Source: Prostheceraeus crozeri | Taxonomy: Eukaryota > Platyhelminthes > Polycladida > Euryleptidae | NCBI GenBank assembly: GCA_907163375.1 | Contig: CAJQUW010007429.1 | Location: forward strand, 372,001 to 436,000 | DNA length: 64,000 nt | Direction of reading: 5' to 3' | In this document: piece after piece, positions 10,890-23,252 of the stretch | Layout: every line of letters begins with the position of its first letter | How positions within the stretch are numbered: the first letter of the stretch is position 1 | Made by a program: the position numbers and the translations under genes | Notes under the pieces: model-generated | What the model was told of the DNA's origin: nothing | Database searches by the model: none | The model's input: the letters and a program-made list of their open reading frames with translations, nothing else

Positions 10890-11525
10890 GCTGTGATGAG
10901 TTCGGTCAATCATAAAACTTCAATGATCGAACTTTACTTTCACAAACGTGTGTTGTGCTAAAAACTATTTGACTACACTAACGCTTACATTTCATGACAT
11001 TTGTGTTTCATAAAACGCCATGATCAAACTTTCTAACTATACATCAACCTGTGTTGCAGTAAAACTTTTGTACAACATGATACACTTTCTGACTACACTC
11101 ACGAATAAAACTTCGATGATCAAACTTTACTTTCACGAACGTGTGTCACGGTTAAACTGTTTGACTACATTAAACTTTGCTTTTGCAAACCATGATACAC
11201 GTTCTAACTACACTCACGAATAAAACTTCGATGATCAAACTTAACATTCACAAAGGTTTGTCACGGTAAAACTATTTGACTACACTAAACTTTGCCTTTG
11301 CAAACCATGATACACTTTCAGACGACACTCACGAATAAAGCTTCAATGATCAAACTTTACTTTCACAAACATGTGTCACGGTAAAACTATTTGACTACAC
11401 TAACGCTTACATTTTATGACATTTGTGTTTCATAAAACGCCATGATCAAACTTTCTAACTATACATCAACCTGTGTTGCAGTAAAACTTTTCTACAACAT
11501 GATATACTTTCTGACTACACTAACA
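10890..11525. repeat. Compound tandem repeat array of Polinton A
   Basis: A unit of about 116 bp containing GATGATCAAACTTTACTTTC, TGTGTCACGGTAAAAC and TTTGACTACACTAA recurs around 10925, 11103, 11219 and 11335. A second unit with CATAAAACGCCATGATCAAA and ACATCAACCTGTGTTGC occurs at about 11005 and 11427. The combination gives a higher-order period of about 422 bp. The core word shared by all units is ATGATCAAACTTT. No coding potential. The array lies inside the element, just before the right-end region. Confidence 0.7.
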
Positions 11526-11529
11526 AGAG

Positions 11530-12384
11530 CTTGTTCACTAGCGAAGAGAGAAATGAGCTTGTGGTTGCGTTTGGCGCATGAATGTCCCTTCCAATTCATT
11601 CCATTCATAATTTCGTCTCCGTGATAGAGACAGTTCTTAAAAGAACTCATGGTTCATTCTCCCATGTATGGCCAACTATCGGGAGACAAGTGCAATGGAG
11701 ATTTTATGAGGTAACCTTTTGGCAGATAGCTAAATGTCGCCCTGGCGGTCAGAGCACAACGTTAAGACGAAAGGCAACCACTTGAAAACATGACGCAGAG
11801 AGAATTCACAAGGATTACAATAGCCGAATATCCCGTGCAGTACTCATCGCTACGGACTTCACTGCTGTCTCGAAAGAACGCCCACACACAGGAAGTATGA
11901 CACTGAAAATCTCCGTGACTTGCACCGTCAATGACTTGATCGCCAGACATGAAAACCGATGGAGTTATTTAAAAGAGGAAGCAAGTCGTTGCTTTGATCA
12001 GCTTGATAGCAAGCCGTGATTCACAAGCGTTTTGCAATGGAGATATTTAGATGCCACCCATGACAAGATAGCTAAGACTCAACCGATTGGCGTTCAAAGT
12101 GCTACGTTTAGAACTGTGTCAAATGCCCAACATGAGACATGAGTTGCCCCAGCGGTTTCGGTCTAAAATATGACACACTCCCTTGCCACACTTATCACTA
12201 CGGCATCATCCGCCGTCCCAAAGGAACACCCTGTCAGTGGAATATTGCAGCAAAAATCTCCGTGTCATGCTCGCTTCCAGTGAAAAGCCGCTTGTATCAT
12301 GGAAAGACTGACTCGTACACACTTATACATGCCTTCATTGACTTTAGCAGGGTCGAAAACCCCAGAAAACGTCCAAAAAAATGA
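11530..12384 (-). pseudogene. Degenerate gene X 3' part and subterminal region, right side of Polinton A
   Basis: 11540-11660 (GAAGAGAGAAATGAG...GTTCATTCTCCCATG) aligns with 42640-42820 of Polinton B, the 3' end of gene X, in the same minus orientation. The stretch with GACATGAAAACCGATGGAGTTATTTA (about 11947) aligns with about 43728 in B, which lies beyond gene X in its 5' region. The order is therefore the same as in B but most of gene X is gone. With the plus-strand copy at 852-2049, element A has gene X sequence near both ends, as if its terminal repeats once extended that far. Confidence 0.5.
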
Positions 12385-13797
12385 ATTTAAATGTTTCAGT
12401 ATTTAGTACTACTTATGAAATTTTATAAGTAGTCTGTCAATATAGGTCTGATCAATAGCGATCGAATCTTTTTTTAATCAAGTCAAAAGGACTTGCAGAA
12501 GCAAAGTTATAAACCTTTAAAGTTTTGGAGTCTTTTATGGCCTGGAGACGAAGGCCATCTCCTGGCTAACCTTTCAGTCTGACGCCTTTAGAGATTTTCA
12601 ATGCTATCATTAGAGCTCCGGAGATCACCTACCCCAACCCAGTTGGGAGGAGAACTGATTTCCACAAGCAGAGACTCCACTTACATAGTTTGTGGCGATC
12701 GGCTGATGACGTAATATCCATCATCCAAATCTTTAAACACGTCTATCTCCGGTTCTAGTGCTCCGATTGACTTCAAATTTTGACAGTCACGTTTTCTCGC
12801 TCTCACCTTTCATTTAAGACATCCCTCGACTCTCTACGATGACCAGAAGCCGAGTTGAAAAAATCGTTTTTTTCAAAAGGTCCAAAATCTTGGAAAATGT
12901 TAAAAAAGGCGATTTTAAACATGCTCTCATTTTGAAACGAAACCTTCCACGCATCTGAAAAGATAGGATCCTAGAGAACAAAGTGCGGTCTTGCCCGTAA
13001 GAGAAACCCGAGCTCTTCATTCACTTCCAATCCTCCGCTATTCATCGCCAAAGGTGGCTACAATTTAACATTTTCACGAAAAAATCACATGTGGAGACCC
13101 AGTGTGAAGAAAATTTTCGACTTTTCCTCTCTAAACCCAGGAAGATTGGACCAAACTGAGCTTTCCACTGCATTTATCTCACTCTTAGCTTTCAGACGAG
13201 CTATTGCACGACTTTTTGCGATCTCTAGAACCAAAGTTGGAAGTCTCGTCCAGAGGGGGGGGGGTCAGAACTTTTTCTTTCCGATTTTGCTGGAAACAAG
13301 TTTCTAGACCCAAAATTGGCCAAAAAGTCCGAATTTGCCCTCCGTTTTCCCAGCCGAGCACTCCTTCATGCCGAAAAATGGCCTTTTTCATCCTAAAACG
13401 ACCAAACCTGCCTTTCGTAACTCTCGCGTGTTCAGAGATTCCTACCCTTGCCTCACAGGAAAACTCATCTTTGCCTCCTTCCTAACCCAAAATTTCACGT
13501 AGACTCCGAATCTGCCCTCCGTTTTCCCATCCGAGCACTCCTTCATGCCGAATTCCGACCTTTCTCATCCCAAAACCACCAAAACCTACCTTTTCTCACT
13601 CTATCCTTCCCACATTCCTACCCTTGCTGGAAAACTCCTTCCTTCCTTCCTAGATTCTTACCCTTGCTGGAAAACTCCTTCCTTCATTCCAGAGGAGGGG
13701 TAGGAAACAGTTTCCTCCTCTCGGACCCATCCTTCCATCACATCCTTGGCCACCTCCTTCCTGCCTTCCAGAGTGGGGGTGAGGCAGCCTGATGACT
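12385..13797. repeat. Right terminal-repeat region of Polinton A
   Basis: 12385-12610 (TTTCAGTATTTAGTACT, ATAAGTAGTCTGTCA, AAGGACTTGCAGAAGCAAAG) matches 43830-44055 of Polinton B. 13165-13260 (CTCACTCTTAGCTTTCAGAC, GAGCTATTGCACGAC) matches the B terminal repeat at about 44430-44510. The region keeps the family habit of C/G-runs after TTCCAGAG (13250, 13690, 13780). An extra tandem unit, CCTACCCTTGCTGGAAAACT, is repeated at about 13617-13690. The tip is probably near 13797, judged from the last TTCCAGAG and a CT end. The left partner is outside the window. Confidence 0.6.
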
Positions 13798-15164
13798 CAT
13801 CGTTGCACATTTTGCACTTTATTTTGGCACGGGCTTACTACTAGTACTTAATACTTTTTCCACCATAACTTTGAATGCTATGATTTTCATCCAAGTAATC
13901 TAAAGCGTCATAATTCACGCAATTGGGTATTTCAAAGCAATATGGATGAAGTTTATTGTATCTGCTTACTTCTTGTGGATAACTGGATCTCATTCTTCGT
14001 CGTTTCAGTCAATCTACGGGTGGGATTTTGCTATTCAGGACAGCACAATGCCCTATGTTAAATTAATCATGATTTTCAATGCGGTATTATGAACGTATAA
14101 TATTCAATAAAAAATAATAAACAGCGATTTCTTTATTTCAGTGCCATGCAATTTTGTAACATCTCATGCATGAGGCAATCAATCAATTACAAGCAGCCAT
14201 TGCCTGAACTACTCCTTTTTTGGTAGATATTTGGTCTCTTAGTGTATGACTTTATCTGTCATCAGTCATGATATTACGATTTTATGTGGAGATCATGATG
14301 GTATAGGTCAAGGCGATATGTTTGAACTTCTTTATCCTATCCACTTTAAGCTATCCAGTAGTCCTTGTGGAAAAGTTCACTATTAGAGTTATGAGCACAT
14401 GGTTTGCTGATCACATTTAGTTAGACACGGCCGACTTAACTTAATCGTCCATTGCATTTGTCTTAGATGGTGTGAATCTCTCACTAAATTACCCACTGTG
14501 TCGTGCTGCATTGTCGTTATTTGATTGCATTATCTTTAATTTACGAAAATATCATTGCATGAAAGAAATTAAGTTCACTTCTTAATTAATTGACCTAGCT
14601 TCAGTTCGCCTAGGTAAGACAGAAAATGATGACCAATTTGTAAAGCTTTTACAGCTTCTCTTCTGTCAAAGTTTCAATATCAAAGTTAAAATACCTATGG
14701 CAGATAGTCTTCACAAATCAGAATTTAAGAGGCCAAGGTGTCTTTCTGTCGAATTTTTTTTGTTTATTGTATGTGTCTGTTGTCTACAATCATTAGTTGA
14801 TAAATGACTACAAGTGGTCTTCATTTTGGCTGCTTGGCATATAGATTAGAAAGCATGGATGATGCTGATAAAAAATTGAACGGTCGTCTAATTTTAGTTA
14901 CGAAAGTTCGACTCAAGTTTACCGACAATTTGTCCCTCAGATTGATGCAATTCGACAAATGTGATGATCACTGTCAGAATCTGCAACCAGGGATGAATTT
15001 AGATATGTGCTTTCAAATGACATCGAAGAAAATTATGTTTGCATTGAAAATAATAACTTGAGCTCCGCTTATGTAGATTCACTAAGCTTCTGACTCCAGA
15101 CACACACATTGCGGCATACACAGTACACACGTATAAGCCAGTTGTTCGATGCAATTGAACTGAC
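13798..15164. other. No gene recognised
   Basis: AT-rich sequence with stops in all frames. Part of it may belong to the hAT remnant that becomes recognisable at 15165, but no catalytic block is visible. Confidence 0.4.
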
Positions 15165-15326
15165 TGCTTAGAGCTGCTGCTGTGGGCCGAGCGTGCTGCC
15201 CTGGCACCGACAAACAAACGTGCATTTTCAGCAGCGGGTGTCATAAACAAGAGACAGTATTCCTTGAGTTCAGAGCAGTTTGATGAACAGCTTTTTATTA
15301 GATCAGCCACGGGTGATCACTGCTGA
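15165..15326 (+). pseudogene. hAT transposase C-terminal dimerisation domain, remnant
   Basis: In the plus frame ending at the TGA at 15324 the sequence reads WAERAALAPTNKRAFSAAG, then VINKRQYSLSSEQFDEQLFI. This is the hATC dimerisation signature of hAT-superfamily transposases (W....P.L...A....P.T...ER.FS.AG.....R..LS......L.F). Key aromatic and Phe-Ser positions are preserved. The usual Ala-Thr/Ser-x-x-x-Glu-Arg stretch reads APTNKRAF, and the usual Leu-rich spacer is shortened. Upstream the same frame meets a stop within about 40 bp, and no RNase H-like catalytic core is visible, so this is a truncated copy. No terminal repeat or target duplication could be assigned. Confidence 0.65.
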
Positions 15327-18300
15327 ACTTTTATTCCCAATCGAATTATTTTGTTGTACATTCTTCAATTTTCTCCTCCAAGTGAACGTTTGTCTTATAC
15401 CGATTACTTGTTTCAGGTGAATTAGTCACATCATAAAAATTCCAAGTTTGTCACTTTAGACGCAGGTGATTTGAGCTTCGTGTGAGTGTCGCATCGTGTT
15501 CTTGTGCCTGCATAACTTCGTGTCGTGTTGAGAGAAAATTTCCGACGATTGCAGACCTCTATTTCACAGTGCAACTTTATGGATCATAATGTCTTGACAT
15601 GAACTCCACGCAGTTCACATCGCACGAACCATATTTGACGGCATAGTGAAAGATCACGGAGGAATCGCTCTGAAAAAATATCACATAGGATAGTTTTCCG
15701 CATGAGGTCATATTGGGGGGATTCTATTGTAAAGTATGGGTATATTTGAGACGGACGTGTATCTTAAAATAAACGATCTACAAATTTGTCATCGGTTGTA
15801 GCTTGAGCAGTGGCAATAATCTAAAATTAAAAAGGGTGTATCTTTGCTTGAAAATTGTTTGCTTTACATTGTTGACCATAACAACCATTTTATGTCCATG
15901 ACGACAAGTATGCAGTTGCAAATGTAACAATTTTGTATCAGGCGTATACAAATGGGCCCCATCAAAAGTTCGATCGGTGACCGGCTTGGAGATCTTGCCA
16001 TCCGTATAAGCTTCATGGTTAATTAAAGCGCTGCTGGTAATAATCGAGAAAAATTCAGGAGCACAATGGTTATTTTGTGTTACTTGTTGGTTGCATTGTC
16101 TTTGAACTGAGAGCTTTAATGTTGCAATGAATTTTCACTTTTTGTTTCACGAGTAATGGCAGTATAGGAGGTGTTTTAGATCGTATCTCATAGAGAGTAG
16201 AATAAAAGATGCTTGTATAACACTGGATAGCATTCTGTAAGAATCTGAGATAAAGAAATCAAAAATTTTATAAACATCTTTTTTTGTAACATAAACATAA
16301 ATATCTTTTTTAATGGTGAAATGTCCAAAATGGATCACGAAGGGAGAAAATTTTCTTCCGACATGAATACGGACATCACATGAACGTCAGCTGAATTTTT
16401 GCTTACATGGTCTGCACACGCGTACATAACATTGAAATAATAGGACAAAGACAAAAAGCTTTTCTATGCACATGTAGCTTCCTTGATTTTAGGCACCAAT
16501 TTGTGAACTTTCTAATTTACTCGTTGTACATCTCTCGTGTATGGAGATTGGAGTAGCTCCAGCTTATCAACTGAAACCAAGTGTGTAAGATTTCACCGAC
16601 ATCTTTCTTTTTGAAAATAGTTAGCTATTGAATCGTTAAAAGATCCATCGCTGATGAGTGTACTTGGTATGTGGAACATAACTCAGTCCACCAAGAACAA
16701 AAATCTCTTAGTTTCCAATCAAAAGGGTATTCGCAGTGTAGAACCACATTCAAACAACTGTTATGTGTAAGTGCAAACAAAAGCACAGAAGTGCAGATAT
16801 CATGTTTGCATAACACCTCGAAATTCTCAGAACACTTCGAGATTGAGGATTCTACTTTTAGCTGACAACCCTCGAACGTCAACATATTCCGTTGAATGTC
16901 CTGAAGAGAATGTTAAATAGAAAGTCAGCCAATATTCTTGTTCCTCAAATGCACAATGGCATGGTTGTGCCAGGGTTGTGCTATCAAAATTCTCATTGGT
17001 ATTTCAAATTGCCATAGCAATATTAAAGATTTCATTCTAAACACCATGCCGGAATCTCATTGTCAACATTTTTCTTCACTGTATACGATTGCATTACAGG
17101 ATCGGCCAGAAAATAGGTTGATTTAATAAATCAATGGTGTTTTGATCGATCAACCTATTGGCAAATTATCATCAATGTACGTTATTTGTCGAAAGCCAAA
17201 TTGTTTGTTATGGATTGAGTAATCAATCAATGATCAACTAAGTGTTCGGATAATCTAGTGTAGTGTGCAGTTTTCGTAATATAGCATGACGAAAAAAATG
17301 GAGCGCTAGCTCGAAAAGTGCAGCTCAACGCGAAAAATGAAGTGCTCATGGTCTGAATATTTTTGAAAATCATGTTTTCATCCAAATTCCTCCATACTAC
17401 GATGACCTGAACGACTTGAACCCGAGCAAAATAAGCTACAATGAGTTATCGTTCCTGTCTTCCGCGTGCTTATTTCACCTTAGCAGGTTTACAAATCGTC
17501 GATGTAGTCTAGGTCTTATATGCATAGGGATAGGTGAGTCCTTCACAACACATTTTAACTCGCAAATGTTGTCTTTTCTTTAACGTCTTTCAAATTCGGG
17601 CAAAAGTTTTGGACTATGCGAGTCTATGAATTAGTTGATTTCATGTGTGCTACAATGACTTACAACAATATCTACTCGTGTAGTTACAATTTGTCTCTAT
17701 CATTAGACTAAATAAGCCTATTTACATGCAGTATGATATACAAAACATAGTGCTAATTTAAGATAATGCAAATATGTCGTTTTGAGGCAGACGATGTTTG
17801 TCATCTGACATCTTGCTAGTATTGCCTGAAGAAGCAGCAGGACCTGCGGAACGTTGCTTGCAAAAGCGAATAAACGATTTATGGCAGATAGGTCTTTTTT
17901 GCATTAGTTTTTGAAAGTACTGCTTTATATTTCAATAACTAAAAAGTAATGTAATAAGCTCCTTTTTGCTTCTCCTCGACCCAGCATTTATTATGGTGGT
18001 CTATATGCAAGCTGCTAGATTAAGCTTGCTGTGACTAATTGACACATTTTCAGAAAAATGTCAAAGGAAATCGGCTAATCGCTTGAAGTAAAGTCGCGCC
18101 AAGCCTTAGTTGCAGGACAGTTGCCATAGAGATTTAGAAAGTATCTTGCAATCACTGGTGGGCGAACATAAAAATTTGAAGATTTTCAATGATTTTGTGG
18201 TCTTGAATTGTATATTTCCCATCAGTTTGAGTTCACAGAATGTCTGACAAAAAAAGTAACAATACCGACTATTGCGTTTTGAAATGTGGATGAATTGTTC

Positions 18301-21300
18301 ATCTAAACAAATGAACCCTCTTAAATTTACCTCTTTACTTTATTTAGAGAGACATATTTATTCAAGTGTGGAGTGCACTCTCCGCAATTTTGTCAAAACT
18401 GTCTGCTTTGATGCTTTATCTATGATGAAAGTCGGTTAATTTCCGCGCCAGTTATACTCGCAGTTTCGCGAATCTCGCGAAATTCTATAAATTCGCAAAA
18501 ATAAAAACGTGAAAAAAATTCCTTTTAATTTCGATTTAACCACTCTGTGTAGGGTCCTGCTTCTAAACCACATGATTGTGTATTGCCAAACAGCAATTGC
18601 ACCGTCATAAATAGCATGAGCACAAATGTCAAAAACGTTTCAGATCCCAGACTGCCGACATCCCACATTGTTAATGTGAATCTTATTCCAATAAGTTTGA
18701 TTGATTTTAGACTCTCCTCTCAGATTGTGCAAAACATGAGTTATCCAATTGGCATGTTTTGATTCAAGATATATGAGCCTCATATGACAGTTGTAAATTA
18801 TTTATCTGCTAATTTTAAGTAATGTAAGTAATGTTTTCGGTAAGTTGCAGTGAGTGAATTGTTTCTACGAGCGGATATAAGCGAGTTCGTGAAAACATAA
18901 ATAAGCGAAATTCGTTTTTTGTCGATTTTTGCGTTCTGGTCAATCCATGAAGGCTGAGTATTTTGGTCAAGTCAGGGCCAAATGTTTGGTTTCTGTGCGG
19001 GTAGAGGACAGGCGACTGGGATTCCGTTTCGGGCAACCTATTCATGGTCACTAATTCCCATCTTCATTGTTATGATAAAAATAAAATCATCTACAATACG
19101 GCCTCAGATTGGTCCAAACATATCGGAAACTATCTTCACCGTACCTCGATACCAGGGAAGGGCAGACGGACTCAAAGATGAACATAAGAAGATTTGGGCG
19201 ACTCCTCAGCCCTGCTCAATGCCATAAGTGTCATGGATAATTTTCTTCAGGTCACTGGAAATTATTAATAGTTTTGTCTTCTTACCTAGGCTATGATGAC
19301 TTTCACCGCGCAATCTGTAGTTGATGTAGGTCCTACATTGTTGGTAAGCTGAATATGCGTGTGAACTTAACCCTTATTTGATATTTACTTGATCAAAGAG
19401 ATGCGTAAACATTGTTTTATTATTTCAAGTCTTAAGCACTTTGAAGGGTAAGCGCTACAATGAACGTTGCTGCAAATGAGCACAGATATTGGACAACAAG
19501 GACTGAAGCATGTAAGAGCATCGATATCACCTGTCAACTGATCCATGTATGACAAGTGATGAAGTCAGGTCAGCAATAAATTGATCATCTACAATAACCG
19601 CAGCTGAAACACAGGGAGCCTGGGGCTGCAAGGCTATTGTTTTTTCCCGGCCATTCTTCTTGTGTTCATTACTTCTTTTCAGGACCTCTTTACTAAATTG
19701 TATCAGAGGGGGGAAAGTTGCTGAAAATCGGCTCCTTGTATTTCTTATTCTGAAAATGTGCCACATAATGCAGATTCATGTTTTCAATATACATGCGACA
19801 TTGTTACAATTAACGAGTAGGGCCTACTTTTCGCTTGCTACTGCTGGTCACCGTTCTCCCGCTTAAGCGGAGTGACTTCCGAAAACTCACTCTCATAACC
19901 GGAGGGTTTTGCATGTGATGAAAATGTCTCCTTACTTTTCTCCCTCTTAAGCGGAATTTCCGCTAATCCGGTTCCAGCTTAGCCGGAGTGCACTTTATAT
20001 CAATTTGCTCAGACCAGATCCACAAATCTGCTGTTCAGTACAAAATAGATTTCAGACTTTGCTTTTGATAGTACATAAAATGAAATTTTCCAAAGTTGAA
20101 AAATATAAATTACACGTACTTAAAAGCATCACCGATAACTTCATCACAATACACGTTCGTCTGTTGCACTTTTTTTATTACTCACATGAAAGCGATCAAT
20201 CCATCAAAATGATGGTGTTAGAATCACCTCTGTACCTGAAATCATTCACTCATGTGCAGTAGTACCGCACAATTGATATGGGAGTCACCGCTACCATCTC
20301 AAGAATTTCACTCGCATAAAAAGGCATCCAATGGCCTCTAATCATTCTGGAATTTGTTTGCCACTTCTCACCCGCCTCAAATTTGACTACCAACATCCCT
20401 GTGCAATCAATGCGCATGAAATCCTACATTCTAGCAATGATAACTAGGAGAGATTGGATGCGTTGTTTTGTTTTGAGTGAACTTGCTGAGATGTCAATGG
20501 CAACTGAAAATGTTAGCGTGCGGTGTACACGAATACGAAATGAATGATTTCATGTACAGGAGCGTCAGATGTCGAGTTTGTTTTAATGTAAGGCTTAGAA
20601 AATTCCGAAATTATCATTTTAAGAAGTTGTTCATTGTTTTTACTATGAATAAATTCTTTTTGATGTGATAATGTATTATAACTCATTCAAAAATGTCATT
20701 AAAATTCCTGCGGTTTGCTTAGCATTGTACACTGAATACGTAAATCTGGTCAAATTGATTTTATTCTCTCACATCTAGTTTCATCAACATGATACACATG
20801 TGCTTTACAGTCGGTAAAGCAATGTCATTTTTATTGATGAAAACATCGAGAGCTCGAATATTGGTTTTATGAAATTTCTCTTAATGCTCGTGCACTTTGA
20901 GAGGACTGAAAATCCTATTAGGTCGTGTTCTGCGTCGCTAAACTATTTTTGCGATTGGTAGGCCTGCGATGACTTGGTTAATCATATCAAATATTCTTTC
21001 AAAAATTGAAAGATCAAGCTCACACTCTTGTTTTTAAGTATTTTGAGCAATGGTTGGATCCGACAAATGATGATTGCATTACACACACAAAGACATCTCA
21101 AACAAAGGTGATGCATAATTATGCTATATATTTGCTTGTCTGTGCTATTACTTCAGTGAATTATAGACAGTGTGAAGATTGGCCAATCGGAAATCAACTC
21201 ATAGATTGATTTTCATGTTTTCATCGCTCAAAAAGGTCAATTCATAGTTCAGTTAGATATCTCTTGAAGTGCATTCAACGTGTAACATAATCGTTTTAAA

Positions 21301-22291
21301 GTATCTTCTAAAGCATGACATTTAAATGTCAAATCAAAATATAATGAAGGTATCTATAAATAATTTGCAAGCTGTTAAAAAAACGAGGTCAGCTTAATCA
21401 TGATTCTCAAGTTTCGAAATAATTTATTCAGTCAGTCAATCGAACAACATATGCTGATAACAGCAACCGACTGCTTTGTGGAAAATCTTACTCAGCAGAA
21501 GACTTGCTGATTATGAATATTTAGATATTGTGGTTAGTAGGAATTATTCACTTTGCCTCTCGTATGTGTATATGTGAAGACTTCCAAGTTTAAGATTTGC
21601 ACCAGTCAAAATCGATAAATAATTGCGCCTTTTTACAATCTTGAGGGTCAACATGTATTGGAATATGATACAGTACGTGTGTGAGCGACATGCATAAATA
21701 TGTCGCTATTATGGGTGCATGTATGTATGTTCTCTCTCACATTTGTTGGATTGATACATGTAGGCTATGTCTGATCGAGCTGTTATCAAAAGATAATTCA
21801 ATTCTCAGTTAGTGATGCAATATATTTTCAAAACATTTTCGATTTTCAAAGTCTTTTGGCCAAAATATACCTATTGCACAATACTTCAGACAAGAATCGG
21901 TAGAGATTGAAATCTTGTTTTTGAGCACCTCGATCTGTTGCGTAACATAACCTCATCTCGACAATTTGTTCTGCAGACCCCTCCGACACGAATCCCAGTT
22001 ATCCTACGCACGTCAATGTCGCTCATACCTTCATTGACGTGATTTCCTTATTTCAGACCTACTTAAAGTCAGGCTGCCAGAAGGAATTTCCGCAAGGAAC
22101 GAGGTCAAAAAATGACTAACATAATAATGTTCATCCAAGGGCTACTGTGAATCTGCCGTCTGTCGAGCTCTATCTTTTTCCTTTTCCTGTCAGACAGGAT
22201 CAAAGAATACAAAGTGCATTAAGTACAGTGGGAAGCAGACCAAGGCTTTCGACAAAAGTAAAATTTTCTTCGCTTTCTCTGATTAAATTTA
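15327..22291. other. Long gene-free stretch (intergenic or intronic)
   Basis: About 7 kb of AT-rich sequence without a supportable exon, RNA gene or complete element. Two details stand out. A LINE/SINE-like tail at about 17825-17890 contains the CCTGAAGAAGC...GAACGTTGC word common at the 3' ends of several retroposon families. An imperfect inverted/direct repeat cluster lies at about 19845-19990. A small perfect hairpin, AATAGGTTGAT...ATCAACCTATT, is at about 17113-17158. Confidence 0.4.
19845..19990. repeat. Repeated CTTAAGCGGA...CCGCTAATCCGG words, likely DNA-transposon end
   Basis: The word CTCCCGCTTAAGCGGAGTGA at about 19856 recurs as CTCCCTCTTAAGCGGAATTT at about 19941, followed by TCCGCTAATCCGGTTCCAGC and TTAGCCGGAGTG. 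Subterminal repeats of this kind are usual in pogo/Tigger-type elements. Only one end is visible, with no target duplication found. Confidence 0.3.
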
Positions 22292-23252
22292 GCTAAAATC
22301 AGAGTTGGAAGTGGGTCAACGAAACTTGACCCATGACCCACCTGACCCACGGCATATGTGACTCACGACCCACCGACTTTTCACGAAAACATGACCCACG
22401 ACCCACCTGACCCACCACATCTTTGACCCACATGCTGCAAAGGTAAATGATGTGAGTGCAATTTCCTTTTCTGGTATCATCTTTAGTTTCATTTTCATTC
22501 AAGATTCTAGGTCTATCTAGGCAGAGGCCTCGTAGTATCAAAATTGCTGTTAAGATTTGTTATGAAGATTTAAGTGTATCTGATCACTTTGTCACGTGAT
22601 AAATAGACATGTAGCCTCATCAAAATTATCTTATAATCAAAGTTCATGCACCACAAATGCCTAAGGTTCTAAAAAAATTTAAGCGATTCTTTTTCTTGTT
22701 ATAATTCTTGAATGTCCTTTTTAGTGCAACCTATTTAACTCGTAGAGAGATGATTAGTTAAGTTGTGGGCCCAACAGACTGAATTTCAAATTTTACATTT
22801 CTTAATTAAATGAAGTTGAAAGATAAGACTGCAGTAGGCCGAAATCCTTTATGCATGCATTTATTATGTTATACACTACATGTGTGAAAATTGTCCCAGA
22901 AAAATCGTCAAACTAATATTTTGTTGCTTCTGATGGCAATCGATTCAAATTTCATTTACTTCCGCTAAAGTCGCTAATGTTAGATTTAAGTAGAAGGTTG
23001 TATGTTTGATGTAAGAATGAGATTCATCGAAAATCAAATGGAGCAAGAATGCGTAAAGCGTGAATAGAAAATTGCACGATGACAAGATTGTTATTCATTA
23101 ATTAGTTTACAATGTACATATAGATGAACTGATGAGTGGCGCTACAAGTGCGAGTTTGCTGTGATAACAATCACTAGCGACATCATGTAAGTATTCCAAT
23201 TTTTATTGATACCAAATCAAATATCAAAACGAAACTTTTTATTGATGCGAAG

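Larger units (their letters stand above)
852..13797. mobile_element. Polinton A (Maverick), old and broken, left end outside the window
   Basis: This Maverick/Polinton-type element is recognised by its protein-primed family B DNA polymerase with N-terminal zinc fingers and by genes shared with Polinton B. The visible order is gene X (+), polymerase-N-terminus-like gene (-), polymerase B (+), repeat-rich spacer, TBP-like (-) and PC4-like (-), a second repeat-rich spacer, and a terminal-repeat region. The region from about 11540 to 13797 matches the right end of Polinton B in order and sequence, including the TTCCAGAG-plus-G-run motif near the tip, so this is the right end. A plausible terminal ...GACT lies at 13797, but I cannot confirm a target duplication because the left end is absent. 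Several genes are interrupted (about ten breaks overall), so it is a fossil, clearly older than Polinton B. No capsid gene or integrase is seen in the visible part. Confidence 0.75.

Noticed and set aside
13204-13792. Ser/Pro-rich open frames in the right end of Polinton A
   Set aside because: They lie in terminal-repeat sequence homologous to non-coding ends of Polinton B; composition explains the open frames.
14270-14340. Possible upstream nucleoside hydrolase exon (frame GDHDGIGQGD)
   Set aside because: Resembles the HGxDGxG motif but spacing is off by one residue, the flanking residues do not fit, and no convincing splice sites were seen.
17825-17890. LINE/SINE 3' tail (CCTGAAGAAGC...GAACGTTGC)
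   Set aside because: The word is suggestive but no body, head or target duplication could be assigned, so it is only mentioned within the gene-free stretch.
18420-18930. TCGCGAAA/AAGCGAAATTCG words around 18.47 and 18.9 kb
   Set aside because: Look like scraps of a DNA transposon but form no defined ends.
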